From Streptomyces sp. Sge12 (GTDB lineage Bacteria > Actinomycetota > Actinomycetes > Streptomycetales > Streptomycetaceae): DNA of 64,000 nt. The stretch lies in assembly GCF_002080455.1 (NCBI RefSeq), contig NZ_CP020555.1, positions 6,422,501-6,486,500 of the forward strand. Direction: 5' to 3'. The translations under genes and the position numbers were made by a program. Of the stretch, positions 41,714-49,577 are shown piece after piece; positions within the stretch are counted from its first letter, which is position 1; every line of letters starts with the position of its first letter. A model generated the notes under the pieces. It saw only the letters and a list, made by a program, of their open reading frames with translations. It was not told the origin of the DNA and made no database searches.

Positions 41714-42745
41714 TCACCCCACGCCGAACCCGGTGCGCCGCAGAGCCGTGGCCACAGCGAGGCCGAGCACCTGGTGTCCGCTGTCGTTGGGGTGCAGCCC
41801 GTCCGCCAGGTGCTCGGGACCGAGCAGGTCCCGGCCCGGGAGCACGGCCAACCGGTCGTCCCCGGCGGCGATCCGGTCCCGGGTGGCGCGCTCCATCGCG
41901 TCGCGCAGGGCGCCCAGGGTGGCGCCGAGCTTGTTGGGGGTGCGCTCGGCGTCCGGCCGCAGGACGGGGGAGACCAGCAGGATCGGGGTCCGCGGGTGGC
42001 CCTGGCGGACCAGTTCGAGGAAGGCGCGCGTGGTCTCGTACAGCAGGGGCGCCGAAAAGGGCACCCGGGACCAGCAGTTGGTGCCGAAGGCGAGGGTGAG
42101 CACGTCGGCGGGCAGGCCCGCGAGCTGCTCGGCGGTGGTCAGTTCACCGCGCGCGGCGCCCGCATAGCCGAGGTTGACGGTGTCCCAGCCGAGCGCCCGG
42201 CCGGTGACGGCGGGCCAGCCGTGCGCGGGGCGGGTGGACCACCAGCCCTCGGTGATGGAGTCGCCGTGCACCACCCAGCGCGGGGCGGGCGGCGCCGGGG
42301 CGAGCGGGCCGCCGATCCCGCGCAGACCGAGGATCAGCGGGGACTGGGTCTCCGGCGGGTGGACGGTGAACGGGCCGCTTCCGCCGCCCAGGCCGATCCG
42401 TACGACGGCCTCCGGGGCCGGATCGGTGAACACCTCGCTGACCACCCCGTGCCGGTCCCACAGCGCGAAGCCGTGCGCCAGGTCCCGCAGTGCGTCGGTG
42501 GGGCCGGGCACGGTCGCCCGGTAGCGGATCTCGACCGCCCGCGCGGTCTCGGTGGTGAACTCCAGCCGGACCCCGATGGGCAGGGTGGAGCGCTCGCCGG
42601 TGTCCCAGGGCAGGCGCATGGTGTCCGCCGGGTCGGCGCGCACCGGGCGCCCCCGGTCGAGCCAGGCGACCCCGCGCAGGAAGGGCTGCGCGTCCTGCCA
42701 CGGCGACGGCTCGTCAGGGCCGCCCACCGGCTCCGGTGGTCTCAC
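41714..42745 (-). CDS. SGNH/GDSL-type lipase/esterase with N-terminal beta domain
   Basis: A 343-residue protein. The first half (about 1-165) is a beta-sandwich-like region. The SGNH hydrolase domain starts at VVHGDSITEGWW with the nucleophile Ser, then LTLAFGTNCWSR and the catalytic Asp/His in DGLHPNDSGHQ. No signal peptide is seen. The GTG start at 42745 overlaps the SDR stop by 4 nt. It is the last gene of a three-gene operon and may deacylate a sugar or natural product. Confidence 0.87.
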   Translation of the reverse strand: MRPPEPVGGPDEPSPWQDAQPFLRGVAWLDRGRPVRADPADTMRLPWDTGERSTLPIGVRLEFTTETARAVEIRYRATVPGPTDALRDLAHGFALWDRHGVVSEVFTDPAPEAVVRIGLGGGSGPFTVHPPETQSPLILGLRGIGGPLAPAPPAPRWVVHGDSITEGWWSTRPAHGWPAVTGRALGWDTVNLGYAGAARGELTTAEQLAGLPADVLTLAFGTNCWSRVPFSAPLLYETTRAFLELVRQGHPRTPILLVSPVLRPDAERTPNKLGATLGALRDAMERATRDRIAAGDDRLAVLPGRDLLGPEHLADGLHPNDSGHQVLGLAVATALRRTGFGVG

Positions 42746-43557
42746 AGGTCGCCTCCGATCGTCGGGTACGGGAACTTCACGCCCACCCCGCCGTCCACCA
42801 CGAGTGTCTGCCCCGTGATGTACGAGGCCAGCGGCGAGGCCAGGAAGTACAGGGCGGCCGCGATGTCCGCGGTCTCGGCGACCCGGCCCAGCGGGGCGTT
42901 CTCCGCGTTGCGCCGCCGCCCCTCGGTGCCCAGCAGCGCGGCGACCCGCGGGGTCCACACCACCCCCGGTGCCACCGCGTTCACCCGTACCCCGCGCGGA
43001 CCCAGTTCCACCGCCGCGGAGCGCACCAATGCCATCAGCGCGGCCTTCGCGGCCCCGTACGCCGCGTGCCGCGGGGCGGCGGTCAGCCCGGACACGGAGG
43101 CCACGAAGACCAGCGGGCCGCCGCCGGCGGCCGCGACGGCCCCGCCGCCGTACTGGACGGCCAGCCGGGCGTGCCGCAGGACGATGTCGAAGTGCCAGTC
43201 CCAGCCGGCGTCGTCCAGCTCGGACAGGGCCGCGTACCGGGCCGCGCCGACGATGTCGACCACCCCGCCCACCGGGCCGCCCAGCAGTCCCGGGGCCTCC
43301 AGGAAGAGGTCGCGCACGTCGTCGCGGCGGGTCACGTCGCAGCGGTACGGGAGGCCTCCGGTCTCGGCGGCGACGGCCGCGGCCCGGTCCCCGTCGAGGT
43401 CCACGCAGAGCACGCGGGCGCCGCCGGCGGCGAGCGCGTGGGCGCTCTGGCGTCCGATGCCGTTGCCGGCGCCGAGCAGGACCAGGCGGCGGCCGTCGAG
43501 GCGGTGCAGGGCCGCGTAGTCGGGCACGGGGGAGGAGTCGAGCGGTTCGGGGTTCAT
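42742..43557 (-). CDS. Short-chain dehydrogenase/reductase
   Basis: A 271-residue classical SDR. The cofactor motif is GAGNGIGRQSA near residue 30. An acidic residue follows the second strand (CVDLDGD), suggesting NAD(H) use. The active site is SVSGLTAAPRHAAYGAAKAAL (Ser, then YxxxK), and the C-terminal GQTLVVDGG is standard. The 4-nt overlaps on both sides place it between the LLM oxidoreductase and the GDSL hydrolase genes. Confidence 0.9.
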   Translation of the reverse strand: MNPEPLDSSPVPDYAALHRLDGRRLVLLGAGNGIGRQSAHALAAGGARVLCVDLDGDRAAAVAAETGGLPYRCDVTRRDDVRDLFLEAPGLLGGPVGGVVDIVGAARYAALSELDDAGWDWHFDIVLRHARLAVQYGGGAVAAAGGGPLVFVASVSGLTAAPRHAAYGAAKAALMALVRSAAVELGPRGVRVNAVAPGVVWTPRVAALLGTEGRRRNAENAPLGRVAETADIAAALYFLASPLASYITGQTLVVDGGVGVKFPYPTIGGDL

Positions 43558-44678
43558 GCGCCGGTCGCCCGGGGCACGTAGCGGGCCAGTTCCGGAATGA
43601 CTTCCTTGCCCAGGATCTCGATCGTCCGCAGGATCTCGCGGTGTTCCAGGTAGCCCCACTGCACGTAGCAGATCAGCTGGTCCACGCCGAGGTCCGCGTA
43701 CCGCTTGGCCTTGCCGACGATCGTCTCGGCGTCCCCGATGAGGATCATGTCCCCGTCGCTGAACTCCCGTACGGGTACGTCCCCTTCGAGGATCGGGCCC
43801 AGCAGGGGGAAAGCCCGCTCGCGCTCCTCGGCCGGCAGGTGCGGCAGTTCCCACTCCAGCGTGAACCGGGCCAGGTTCGCGTACCACCAGGCCACCGAGT
43901 CCCACACGCGGGGGCCCGGCCGGGCGCCGGGGGCCGTCGCGTGGACGAGGGTGTAGGCGCTGACCCGGTCGGTGGTCACATCGGTGAGCGGGCGCGGGTC
44001 GCGGGCGGCAGCCCGGTACGCGGCCACCTGCCGGGCCATGGCCTCCAGCGGCTGCATGATCGAGAACGACAGCAGCCCGAGCCCGGCGGCCCCGGCCACC
44101 TCGGCGGAGCCGGGGGAGGTGGCCGCCATCCAGGCCGGGGGGTGCGGGTCCTGCACGGGCTTCGGGGTCACCATCCGGCGCGGGAAGCGGAACCGTTCGG
44201 AGGCGTACTCGAAGTACTCCTCCCGCCACATCCCGGTCACGATCCCGATCGCCTCGCGCCAGTCCTGGCGGGACCGCTCCCGGTCCACCCCGAAGGCCGC
44301 CTGCTCCATCGGGGTGGAGCGCCCGGTGCCCCACTCCACGCGGCCCCCGGACAGCACGTCCACGGTGGCGACCTTCTCCGCGATGCGCTGCGGCGGGGTG
44401 AAGCCGAAGGGGGTCAGGGTCACGCCGAAGCCGAGCCGGATCCGCTCGGTCAGCGCGGCGAGGTGTCCCAGGAGCACCTCGGGGGCCGGGCAGTGCGAGC
44501 GCCCCTCGCGGAAGTGGTGCTCGACCGCCCACACCGTGCGGAACCCCATCCGGTCGGCGAGCCGGATCTGCTCCACGGCCTCCCGGTAGGCCCGCTGCTC
44601 GGCGCTGCGCTGGCCGTGCGGATGGGCCCCGGGCCACGGCCTCGGCACGTCGATCTCGTAGAGCACGTCCAGATCCAT
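43554..44678 (-). CDS. LLM-class flavin-dependent oxidoreductase (bacterial luciferase-like)
   Basis: A 374-residue TIM-barrel flavoprotein using FMNH2 or F420. Family segments include FRTVWAVEHHFREGRSHCPAPEVLLGHLAALT (core AVEHHFREG), RIAEKVATVDVLSGGRVEWGTGR and PPAWMAATSPGSAEVAG. The ATG at 44678 lacks a clear ribosome-binding site, so a short leader or leaderless mRNA is possible. It is the first gene of the LLM-SDR-GDSL operon. The operon probably oxidises and hydrolyses a small organic substrate, but its identity cannot be read from sequence. Confidence 0.87.
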   Translation of the reverse strand: MDLDVLYEIDVPRPWPGAHPHGQRSAEQRAYREAVEQIRLADRMGFRTVWAVEHHFREGRSHCPAPEVLLGHLAALTERIRLGFGVTLTPFGFTPPQRIAEKVATVDVLSGGRVEWGTGRSTPMEQAAFGVDRERSRQDWREAIGIVTGMWREEYFEYASERFRFPRRMVTPKPVQDPHPPAWMAATSPGSAEVAGAAGLGLLSFSIMQPLEAMARQVAAYRAAARDPRPLTDVTTDRVSAYTLVHATAPGARPGPRVWDSVAWWYANLARFTLEWELPHLPAEERERAFPLLGPILEGDVPVREFSDGDMILIGDAETIVGKAKRYADLGVDQLICYVQWGYLEHREILRTIEILGKEVIPELARYVPRATGA

Positions 44679-45002
44679 GGCGGCACGCTGCGGCAGATCT
44701 GACGAAGTGTCAAGAAAAGGGGTACGGAGCGGCCAGCGCAGCGATCGATCATCCCTACGCAACAAACGACTGTCAGTGACCGATCCGCGCAACGATCGTG
44801 CGCCAATGTGCAAGGATGGTGCATTACGGGCGGTATCACTCAGCTCGTAGGCTCACTCGCTGTACGTGGAGTGGCGCGGATCGCCTGCTCGGCGGTCCCC
44901 CCTGGCGCAGACCCTTCTTTCGACGGGCCCTGCCCTGCTCCGGATCGTCGCGGTCGACGCCTCCCCTGACCTCCCCGATCCGCAGTGACAAGGAGTCCCC
45001 TC
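44679..45002. promoter_or_regulatory. Divergent region LLM operon / APC permease with repeated CGCAACGA-type operator motifs
   Basis: Motif copies are GCGCAGCGATCGATC (44736), ACGCAACAAACGAC (44757) and GCGCAACGATCGTGCGC (44787-44803). The last is nearly palindromic around ACGATCGT. A further imperfect inverted repeat, AATGTGCA...TGCATT, lies at 44805-44825. The first and third copies are 51 bp apart, about five helical turns. Related motifs occur before davA at 48599. An Lrp gene lies between the two sites, so these are candidate Lrp boxes. A TTGACA on the minus strand (44708-44713) has no good -10. Confidence 0.5.
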
Positions 45003-46493
45003 GTGCTCGACCACGGCCAGGCGCCACCGCTCGCCTCCGAGGCCCGCAGGCCCGCCAACCCGCTGCTCCGCCGCAAGCCGGTGGAACAGCTGGTCTCCGA
45101 GGGCGGCCAGGGCGAGGGCGGCGCGCTCAAGCGGTCGCTCACCATGTGGCAGCTGACCATGATCAGCATCGGCGCGACCCTGGGCACCGGCATCTTCGTC
45201 GTCCTCGGCGAAGCCACCCCGATCGCCGGCCCGGCCGTCTTCATCGCCTTCATCGTCGCGGGCCTGACCGCGCTCTTCTCGGCGCTCTCCTACGCCGAGC
45301 TCGCGGGCTCCATCCCCGTCTCCGGCTCCTCGTACTCCTACGCCTACGCCACCATGGGCGAGCTCATAGCCTGGGTCTGCGGCTGGTGCCTGATCCTGGA
45401 GTACGGCGTCTCCGTCGCGGCCGTCGCCGTCGGCTGGGGCCAGTACCTCAACGAGCTGCTCGACGGCACCCTCGGCATCACCATCCCCGAGGGCTTCTCC
45501 GCCCCGCTGGGCGAGGGCGGCTACATCAACATGCCCGCCCTGGTCGTGGTCCTGCTCTGCATGGTCTTCCTGCTCCGCGGGGCCAAGGAGAGCGCCCGGA
45601 TCAACTCGATCATGGTCGCCGTCAAGATCGTGACGCTGGTCCTCTTCTGCGTCATCGGCTTCATGGGCATCAAGGCCGGCAACTACACCCCGCTGGCCCC
45701 GCTCGGCGTCACCGCCATCAGCACCGCCGCCTCCATGCTCTTCTTCTCGTACATCGGCTTCGACGCCGCCTCCACCGCCGGTGAGGAAGCCAAGAACCCG
45801 AAGAAGGACCTGCCGCGCGCGATCATGCTCTCGCTCGCCATCGTCACCGCGATCTACTGCCTCGTCGCCCTGGTCGCCGTCGGCGCCATGCCGTGGCAGG
45901 AGTTCGAGGGCAGCGAGGCCGCCCTGGCCCAGATCATGGAGAACGTCACCGGACACTCCTTCTGGAGCGTCATCCTCGCCGCGGGCGCCGTCGTCGCCAT
46001 CGCCAGCGTCGTCTTCGCCGTCCTCTACGGCCAGACCCGCATCCTCTTCGCGATGTCCCGCGACGGCCTGATGCCCAAGGCCTTCGCCAAGGTCGACCCG
46101 AAGTCCGGCACGCCCCGCGTCAACACGATCATCGTCTGCCTCTTCTGCGGGCTGCTCGCCGCCTTCATCCCGCTGGGCGAGCTGGCGAACGCCACCAGCA
46201 TCGGCACGCTCTTCGCCTTCGCCCTGGTCAACGTGGCCGTCATCATCCTGCGCAAGACCCGCCCGGAGATGAACCGCACCTTCAAGGTCGCGCTCTTCCC
46301 CGTCACCCCGATCATCGGCTTCCTGCTCTGCGCCTACCTGATGACCGAGCTGCCGGGAATCACCTGGCTGGTCTTCGGTGGCTGGATGCTCGCCGGGCTC
46401 GTGATCTACTTCTTCTACGGCATGCGCCGCTCCAGCCTGGCCACTGTGGCCGCCCCGGCCGTCACGGCCGAGGAGGCCGCTGAACAGAAGTGA
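45003..46493 (+). CDS. APC-family amino acid permease
   Basis: A 496-residue membrane protein with 12 predicted helices of the cationic-amino-acid-transporter/YfnA-like group. Typical segments are MISIGATLGTGIFVVLGEA, FSALSYAELAGSIPVSGSSYSYAY and FFSYIGFDAASTAGEEAKNP. AAGGAG at 44990-44995 lies 7 nt before GTG 45003, which was preferred to an in-frame GTG at 44985. It is followed 10 bp later by an Lrp regulator gene, likely cotranscribed. With davA/davB nearby, lysine or arginine uptake is the best guess. Confidence 0.9.
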   Translation: MLDHGQAPPLASEARRPANPLLRRKPVEQLVSEGGQGEGGALKRSLTMWQLTMISIGATLGTGIFVVLGEATPIAGPAVFIAFIVAGLTALFSALSYAELAGSIPVSGSSYSYAYATMGELIAWVCGWCLILEYGVSVAAVAVGWGQYLNELLDGTLGITIPEGFSAPLGEGGYINMPALVVVLLCMVFLLRGAKESARINSIMVAVKIVTLVLFCVIGFMGIKAGNYTPLAPLGVTAISTAASMLFFSYIGFDAASTAGEEAKNPKKDLPRAIMLSLAIVTAIYCLVALVAVGAMPWQEFEGSEAALAQIMENVTGHSFWSVILAAGAVVAIASVVFAVLYGQTRILFAMSRDGLMPKAFAKVDPKSGTPRVNTIIVCLFCGLLAAFIPLGELANATSIGTLFAFALVNVAVIILRKTRPEMNRTFKVALFPVTPIIGFLLCAYLMTELPGITWLVFGGWMLAGLVIYFFYGMRRSSLATVAAPAVTAEEAAEQK

Positions 46494-46503
46494 TTCACCC
46501 CCC

Positions 46504-46959
46504 GTGCGACTGAACGATCTCGACGAACGCATCGTGCACGCCCTCGCCGAGGACGCCCGCCGCTCCTACGCGGACATCGGCTCCGAGGTCGGGCTCTCCG
46601 CCCCCGCCGTCAAGCGGCGCGTGGACCGGCTGCGCGCCGAAGGCGCCATCACCGGCTTCACCGTGCGCGTGGACCCGGCCGCCATGGGCTGGGAGACCGA
46701 GGGCTTCATCGAGATCTACTGTCGCCACAACACCTCGCCGGACGACATCCGGCGAGGACTGGAGAGATACCCCGAGGTGGTGTCCGCGTCGACCGTCACC
46801 GGCGACGCGGACGCCCTCGTCCAGATCTTCGCCTCCGACATGCGCCACTTCGAGCGGGTCCTGGAGCGCATCGCGGGCGAGCCCTTCGTGGAACGCACCA
46901 AGTCCGTGCTCGTGCTCTCCCCGCTGCTCCGCCGCTTCACCTCGGGCGCACCGGCCTGA
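46504..46959 (+). CDS. Lrp/AsnC-family transcriptional regulator
   Basis: A 151-residue regulator. The N-terminal winged helix (LDERIVHALAEDARRSYADIGSEVGLSAPAVKRRVDRLRAEGAITGF) is standard, with the recognition helix at SAPAVKRRVDRL. The C-terminal RAM domain holds VTGDADALVQIFASD. Such proteins respond to amino acids. It lies 10 bp after the APC permease. Shared motif copies upstream of the permease and of davA make both likely targets. GTG 46504 is the only reasonable start. Confidence 0.92.
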   Translation: MRLNDLDERIVHALAEDARRSYADIGSEVGLSAPAVKRRVDRLRAEGAITGFTVRVDPAAMGWETEGFIEIYCRHNTSPDDIRRGLERYPEVVSASTVTGDADALVQIFASDMRHFERVLERIAGEPFVERTKSVLVLSPLLRRFTSGAPA

Positions 46960-46960
46960 G

Positions 46961-46996
46961 GTGCGGCCTCGGGCGCGCGCCGGCCCGAGCCCGCAC
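46961..46996. terminator. Bidirectional hairpin between lrp-type and GNAT genes
   Basis: A 14-bp stem with one mismatch (GTGCGGCCTCGGGC with GCCCGAGCCCGCAC) and an 8-nt loop, placed between two convergent stop codons (46959 and 47008). Confidence 0.65.
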
Positions 46997-47007
46997 CCGC
47001 ACCCCGC

Positions 47008-47712
47008 TCAGGGGGTGCGCAGGCCCAGGAAGAAGGGGCTGCGGCGCAGGGTGAAGCCCATCGACTCGTAGAGCCGCACCGCCCCCGTGTTCGACGCCGC
47101 CGCGTGCAGGAACGGGCTGTCCCCGCGCTCGCGGGCCGCCGCCGCGACCGCGCGCACCAGCCGGCCCGCCAGACCCCGGCCCCGGTGGTCCGGGTGCGTG
47201 CACACCGCGCTGATCTCCGACCAGCCCGCCGGCCGCATCCGCTCCCCGGCCATCGCCACCAGCCGGCCCTCGTGACGGATCCCGAGGTACGTGCCCAGCT
47301 CGACCGTCCGGTCGAGGAACGGGCCCGGCCTGGTCAGCCCCACGAGCTCCAGCATCTCCGGTACGTCACCGGGCCCCAGCGGCACCGCCTCCGGCGCGGC
47401 CTCGGCCCGTACCGCCCGGCCGTCCAGCTGCACGCCCGCGAGCGTCACCAGCGTCTGCCACCCCGGCGGCGGGGTCGGCAGCCCGGTCAGCCAGACCTCC
47501 TCCCCGGGGCCGGCCAGCGCGGCCAGGTCCGCCCACGCCCGCGGGTCCTCGGGATCGGCGAGAGCCGAGAAGGGGGCCGTGTCCAGCGCGTAGCGGGCCG
47601 CCAGACCCGCGGGCCCGAACGCGGCGAAACCGCGGTGCGGGCCCGTCAGCGCGGCCCAGACCGGGTTCTCGAGTACTTCACTGCCGCACAGCGTGCCGGT
47701 CTCGGGGGACAT
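47008..47712 (-). CDS. GNAT-family N-acetyltransferase
   Basis: A 234-residue protein. The N-terminal half (1-115) is a degenerate GNAT-like or accessory domain. The C-terminal half is a normal GNAT fold with VCTHPDHRGRGLAGRLVRAVAAAA (the acetyl-CoA-binding RGRGLA loop) and AASNTGAVRLYESMGF. It transfers an acetyl group to an amine, but the substrate is unknown. AAGGAG precedes the ATG at 47712 by 9 nt. It is transcribed convergently with the Lrp gene and appears monocistronic. Confidence 0.88.
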   Translation of the reverse strand: MSPETGTLCGSEVLENPVWAALTGPHRGFAAFGPAGLAARYALDTAPFSALADPEDPRAWADLAALAGPGEEVWLTGLPTPPPGWQTLVTLAGVQLDGRAVRAEAAPEAVPLGPGDVPEMLELVGLTRPGPFLDRTVELGTYLGIRHEGRLVAMAGERMRPAGWSEISAVCTHPDHRGRGLAGRLVRAVAAAARERGDSPFLHAAASNTGAVRLYESMGFTLRRSPFFLGLRTP

Positions 47713-47884
47713 GGGAAAGGACTCCTTCCGGAAGGCGACGGCGACCGGGCCCGACCGCCTTCTTGACGGCCCCGGGCGCCGCCACGAGACTGCGGGGGAC
47801 GGCCACGACGGACCGGGCCCGCCACCGGAAGCCTAACCAGCACCGGTCGGGGGCGGCCGAGGACAGGACGGGGGGTGGGCGGAC

Positions 47885-48031
47885 GTGGACACAGCCGCAA
47901 CGGCGGACCCGCACAGGCACCCGTACCCCCGTCCGCACACGCACCCCCGGGCCCTGCGGAGCTGGCGGCTCACCCGGCGCCTGCACATCGACCTCCTGCG
48001 GGTGTGCAGCGCATTCGGCCCGCGCGGCTGA
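47885..48031 (+). CDS. Candidate cis-regulatory leader peptide with the RLHIDLLRVCSA signature
   Basis: A 48-codon ORF ending in LTRRLHIDLLRVCSAFGPRG, just upstream of the GST-like gene. The (R)RxHIDLLRVxSA pattern matches small Streptomyces peptides that databases label as putative leader peptides, thought to act in attenuation. The single Cys codon would be the sensing codon. The start is uncertain: GTG 47885 has a GGGGGTGGG upstream. A weak plus-strand promoter TTGACG-N17-GAGACT lies at 47763-47791. Confidence 0.5.
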   Translation: MDTAATADPHRHPYPRPHTHPRALRSWRLTRRLHIDLLRVCSAFGPRG

Positions 48032-48118
48032 CCCCCCACAGAGACGAGTGACCCGGACCGGGCGTGCGCACCGCGCCGCCCGGGGCCCCGCCGTGCAGTC
48101 CTCCACCCCGGGAGAGTC

Positions 48119-48523
48119 ATGTCGCACCCCGTCCTGCCCCGCACCCGCACCGCCTCGCCCCGTACCGGCCCGGCCCCCGCCCCCCGCGGCCGCATCGGCG
48201 CCGGCTTCTCACCGGTCCCGCACCGCTACCACCTCTACCTCCGCGCCGACTGTCTGCCTTCGCAGCAGGTCACCACCGCCCTCACCGCCCTCGGGCTGGC
48301 CGACTCGATCACCGCCACCGTCCTCGGCGCGGACCCCGACAGCACCGGGTACACCGCGCTGCGCCTGGCCTACGAGGCCACCGGCCACCACTTCGACGGC
48401 GCCCTCACCATCCCCGCCCTCGTCGACACCTGGAGCGGCCGCGTCGTCTCCGACCACACCCCAGATATCCTCGACGACCTGCGCTTCCTCGCCGGCCACC
48501 CGGCCTTCCGCACGGGCGCGTAG
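48119..48523 (+). CDS. Short protein resembling the N-terminal domain of glutathionyl-hydroquinone reductases (GST-like)
   Basis: A 134-residue protein. After a basic Pro-rich start, PHRYHLYLRADCLPSQQVTTAL and TIPALVDTWSGRVVSDHTPDIL match the thioredoxin-like N-terminal half of YqjG/ECM4-type xenologous GSTs. Where the family has a catalytic Cys-Pro-Trp-Ala, this protein has DCLPSQ, and the whole C-terminal helical domain is missing. It may therefore be a truncated or repurposed relative. GGGAGA precedes the ATG. The leader-like ORF upstream would tie its expression to cysteine or thiol supply. Confidence 0.55.
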   Translation: MSHPVLPRTRTASPRTGPAPAPRGRIGAGFSPVPHRYHLYLRADCLPSQQVTTALTALGLADSITATVLGADPDSTGYTALRLAYEATGHHFDGALTIPALVDTWSGRVVSDHTPDILDDLRFLAGHPAFRTGA

Positions 48524-48598
48524 CGGGGGCCGGCCGGGGGCCGCGCAGGGGTCGCCCAGGGGTCGCAGGGGGGCCATGACGGGGGCCGCGGGGCGTCC

Positions 48599-48697
48599 GC
48601 GCAACGAATCGCCGTGTCGGCCGCAGAACACGCAACGAATCGATGCGCTGAGCGCAACGCTCACGGCTTGTCGGGGTCGAACGCGCGAACGTACCGT
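48599..48697 (+). promoter_or_regulatory. davA promoter region with CGCAACGAATCG repeats (candidate Lrp boxes)
   Basis: Motif copies are GCGCAACGAATCG (48599-48611), ACGCAACGAATCGATGCGC (48630-48648) and GCGCAACGC (48652-48660). They lie upstream of a possible promoter, TTGTCG (48668) and TACCGT (48692), about 40 bp before the davA start. The same core occurs before the APC permease at 44736-44803. Upstream placement relative to the -35 would suit activation by an Lrp-type protein. Confidence 0.5.
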
Positions 48698-48734
48698 TTT
48701 ATGACCCCCTCCCCGCCTGTCACAGAGGTAGCCC

Positions 48735-49535
48735 ATGCCCCCGCTGCGCACCGCCCTCCTCCAGAGCTCCGGCGTTCTCGGCGACACCGCCGAGAACCTC
48801 AAGGCGCTCGACGAGGCAGCGGCGCGCGCCGCACAGAGCGGGGCCGGGCTGCTCGTGACCTCGGAGATGTTCCTGACCGGCTACGCGCTGGACCTCCAGG
48901 ACATCCCCGGCCTCGCCGAACCGGCCGACGGCCCCAGCGCACAGGCCATCGGCGAGATCGCCCGCCGCCACCGGGTCGCCGTCCTCTACGGCTACCCCGA
49001 GAGCGCGGACGGCGCCGTCTACAACGCCGCCCAGCTCATCGGCCCCGACGGCACGGCGCTGGCGAACTACCGCAAGACCCACCTCTTCGGCTGCTTCGAA
49101 CAGGACGCCTTCACCCCCGGCGACATCCCCGTCGTCCAGGCGGACCTGAACGGCCTCCGCATCGGCATCATGATCTGCTACGACGTGGAGTTCCCCGAGA
49201 ACGTCCGGGCGCACGCGCTCGCCGGCACCGACCTCCTCCTGGTGCCGACCGCGCAGATGCACCCGTTCCAGTTCGTCGCCGAACAGCTGGTGCCCGTACG
49301 GGCCTTCGAAAACCAGATGTACATCGCGTACGTCAACCGCACCGGCCCGGAAGGCGAGTTCGAGTTCGTCGGACTCAGCTGCCTGGCGAGCCCCGACGGG
49401 GTCACCCGGACCCGGGCCGGACGCGGCGAGGAGCTGGTGTTCGGCGAGGCCGATCCCGAGCTGCTGTCGGCCTCGCGCGAGAACAACCCGTACCTGCGCG
49501 ACCGCCGACCCGGGCTCTACGCCTCCCTCGTCTAA
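48735..49535 (+). CDS. davA: Nitrilase-superfamily omega-amidase, DavA-like (5-aminovaleramide / 4-guanidinobutyramide amidohydrolase type)
   Basis: A 266-residue carbon-nitrogen hydrolase. The catalytic triad is E44 (TSEMFLTGY), K114 (NYRKTHLFG) and C148 (IMICYDVEFPENVR). The whole sequence closely follows Pseudomonas DavA, which turns 5-aminovaleramide into 5-aminovalerate. In Streptomyces the paired arginine pathway uses a guanidinobutyramide amidohydrolase, so either substrate is possible. It lies 42 bp before the matching 2-monooxygenase gene, giving an amino acid to amide to acid route. Confidence 0.85.
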   Translation: MPPLRTALLQSSGVLGDTAENLKALDEAAARAAQSGAGLLVTSEMFLTGYALDLQDIPGLAEPADGPSAQAIGEIARRHRVAVLYGYPESADGAVYNAAQLIGPDGTALANYRKTHLFGCFEQDAFTPGDIPVVQADLNGLRIGIMICYDVEFPENVRAHALAGTDLLLVPTAQMHPFQFVAEQLVPVRAFENQMYIAYVNRTGPEGEFEFVGLSCLASPDGVTRTRAGRGEELVFGEADPELLSASRENNPYLRDRRPGLYASLV

Positions 49536-49577
49536 GACCTCTCTTCCCCCAGCCCTGCCGCAAGGAGACGTACCCCC

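Noticed and set aside
44676..44713. TTGACA promoter for the LLM operon
   Set aside because: At 17 bp spacing the -10 reads CAGCGT, too poor a match to list as a promoter.
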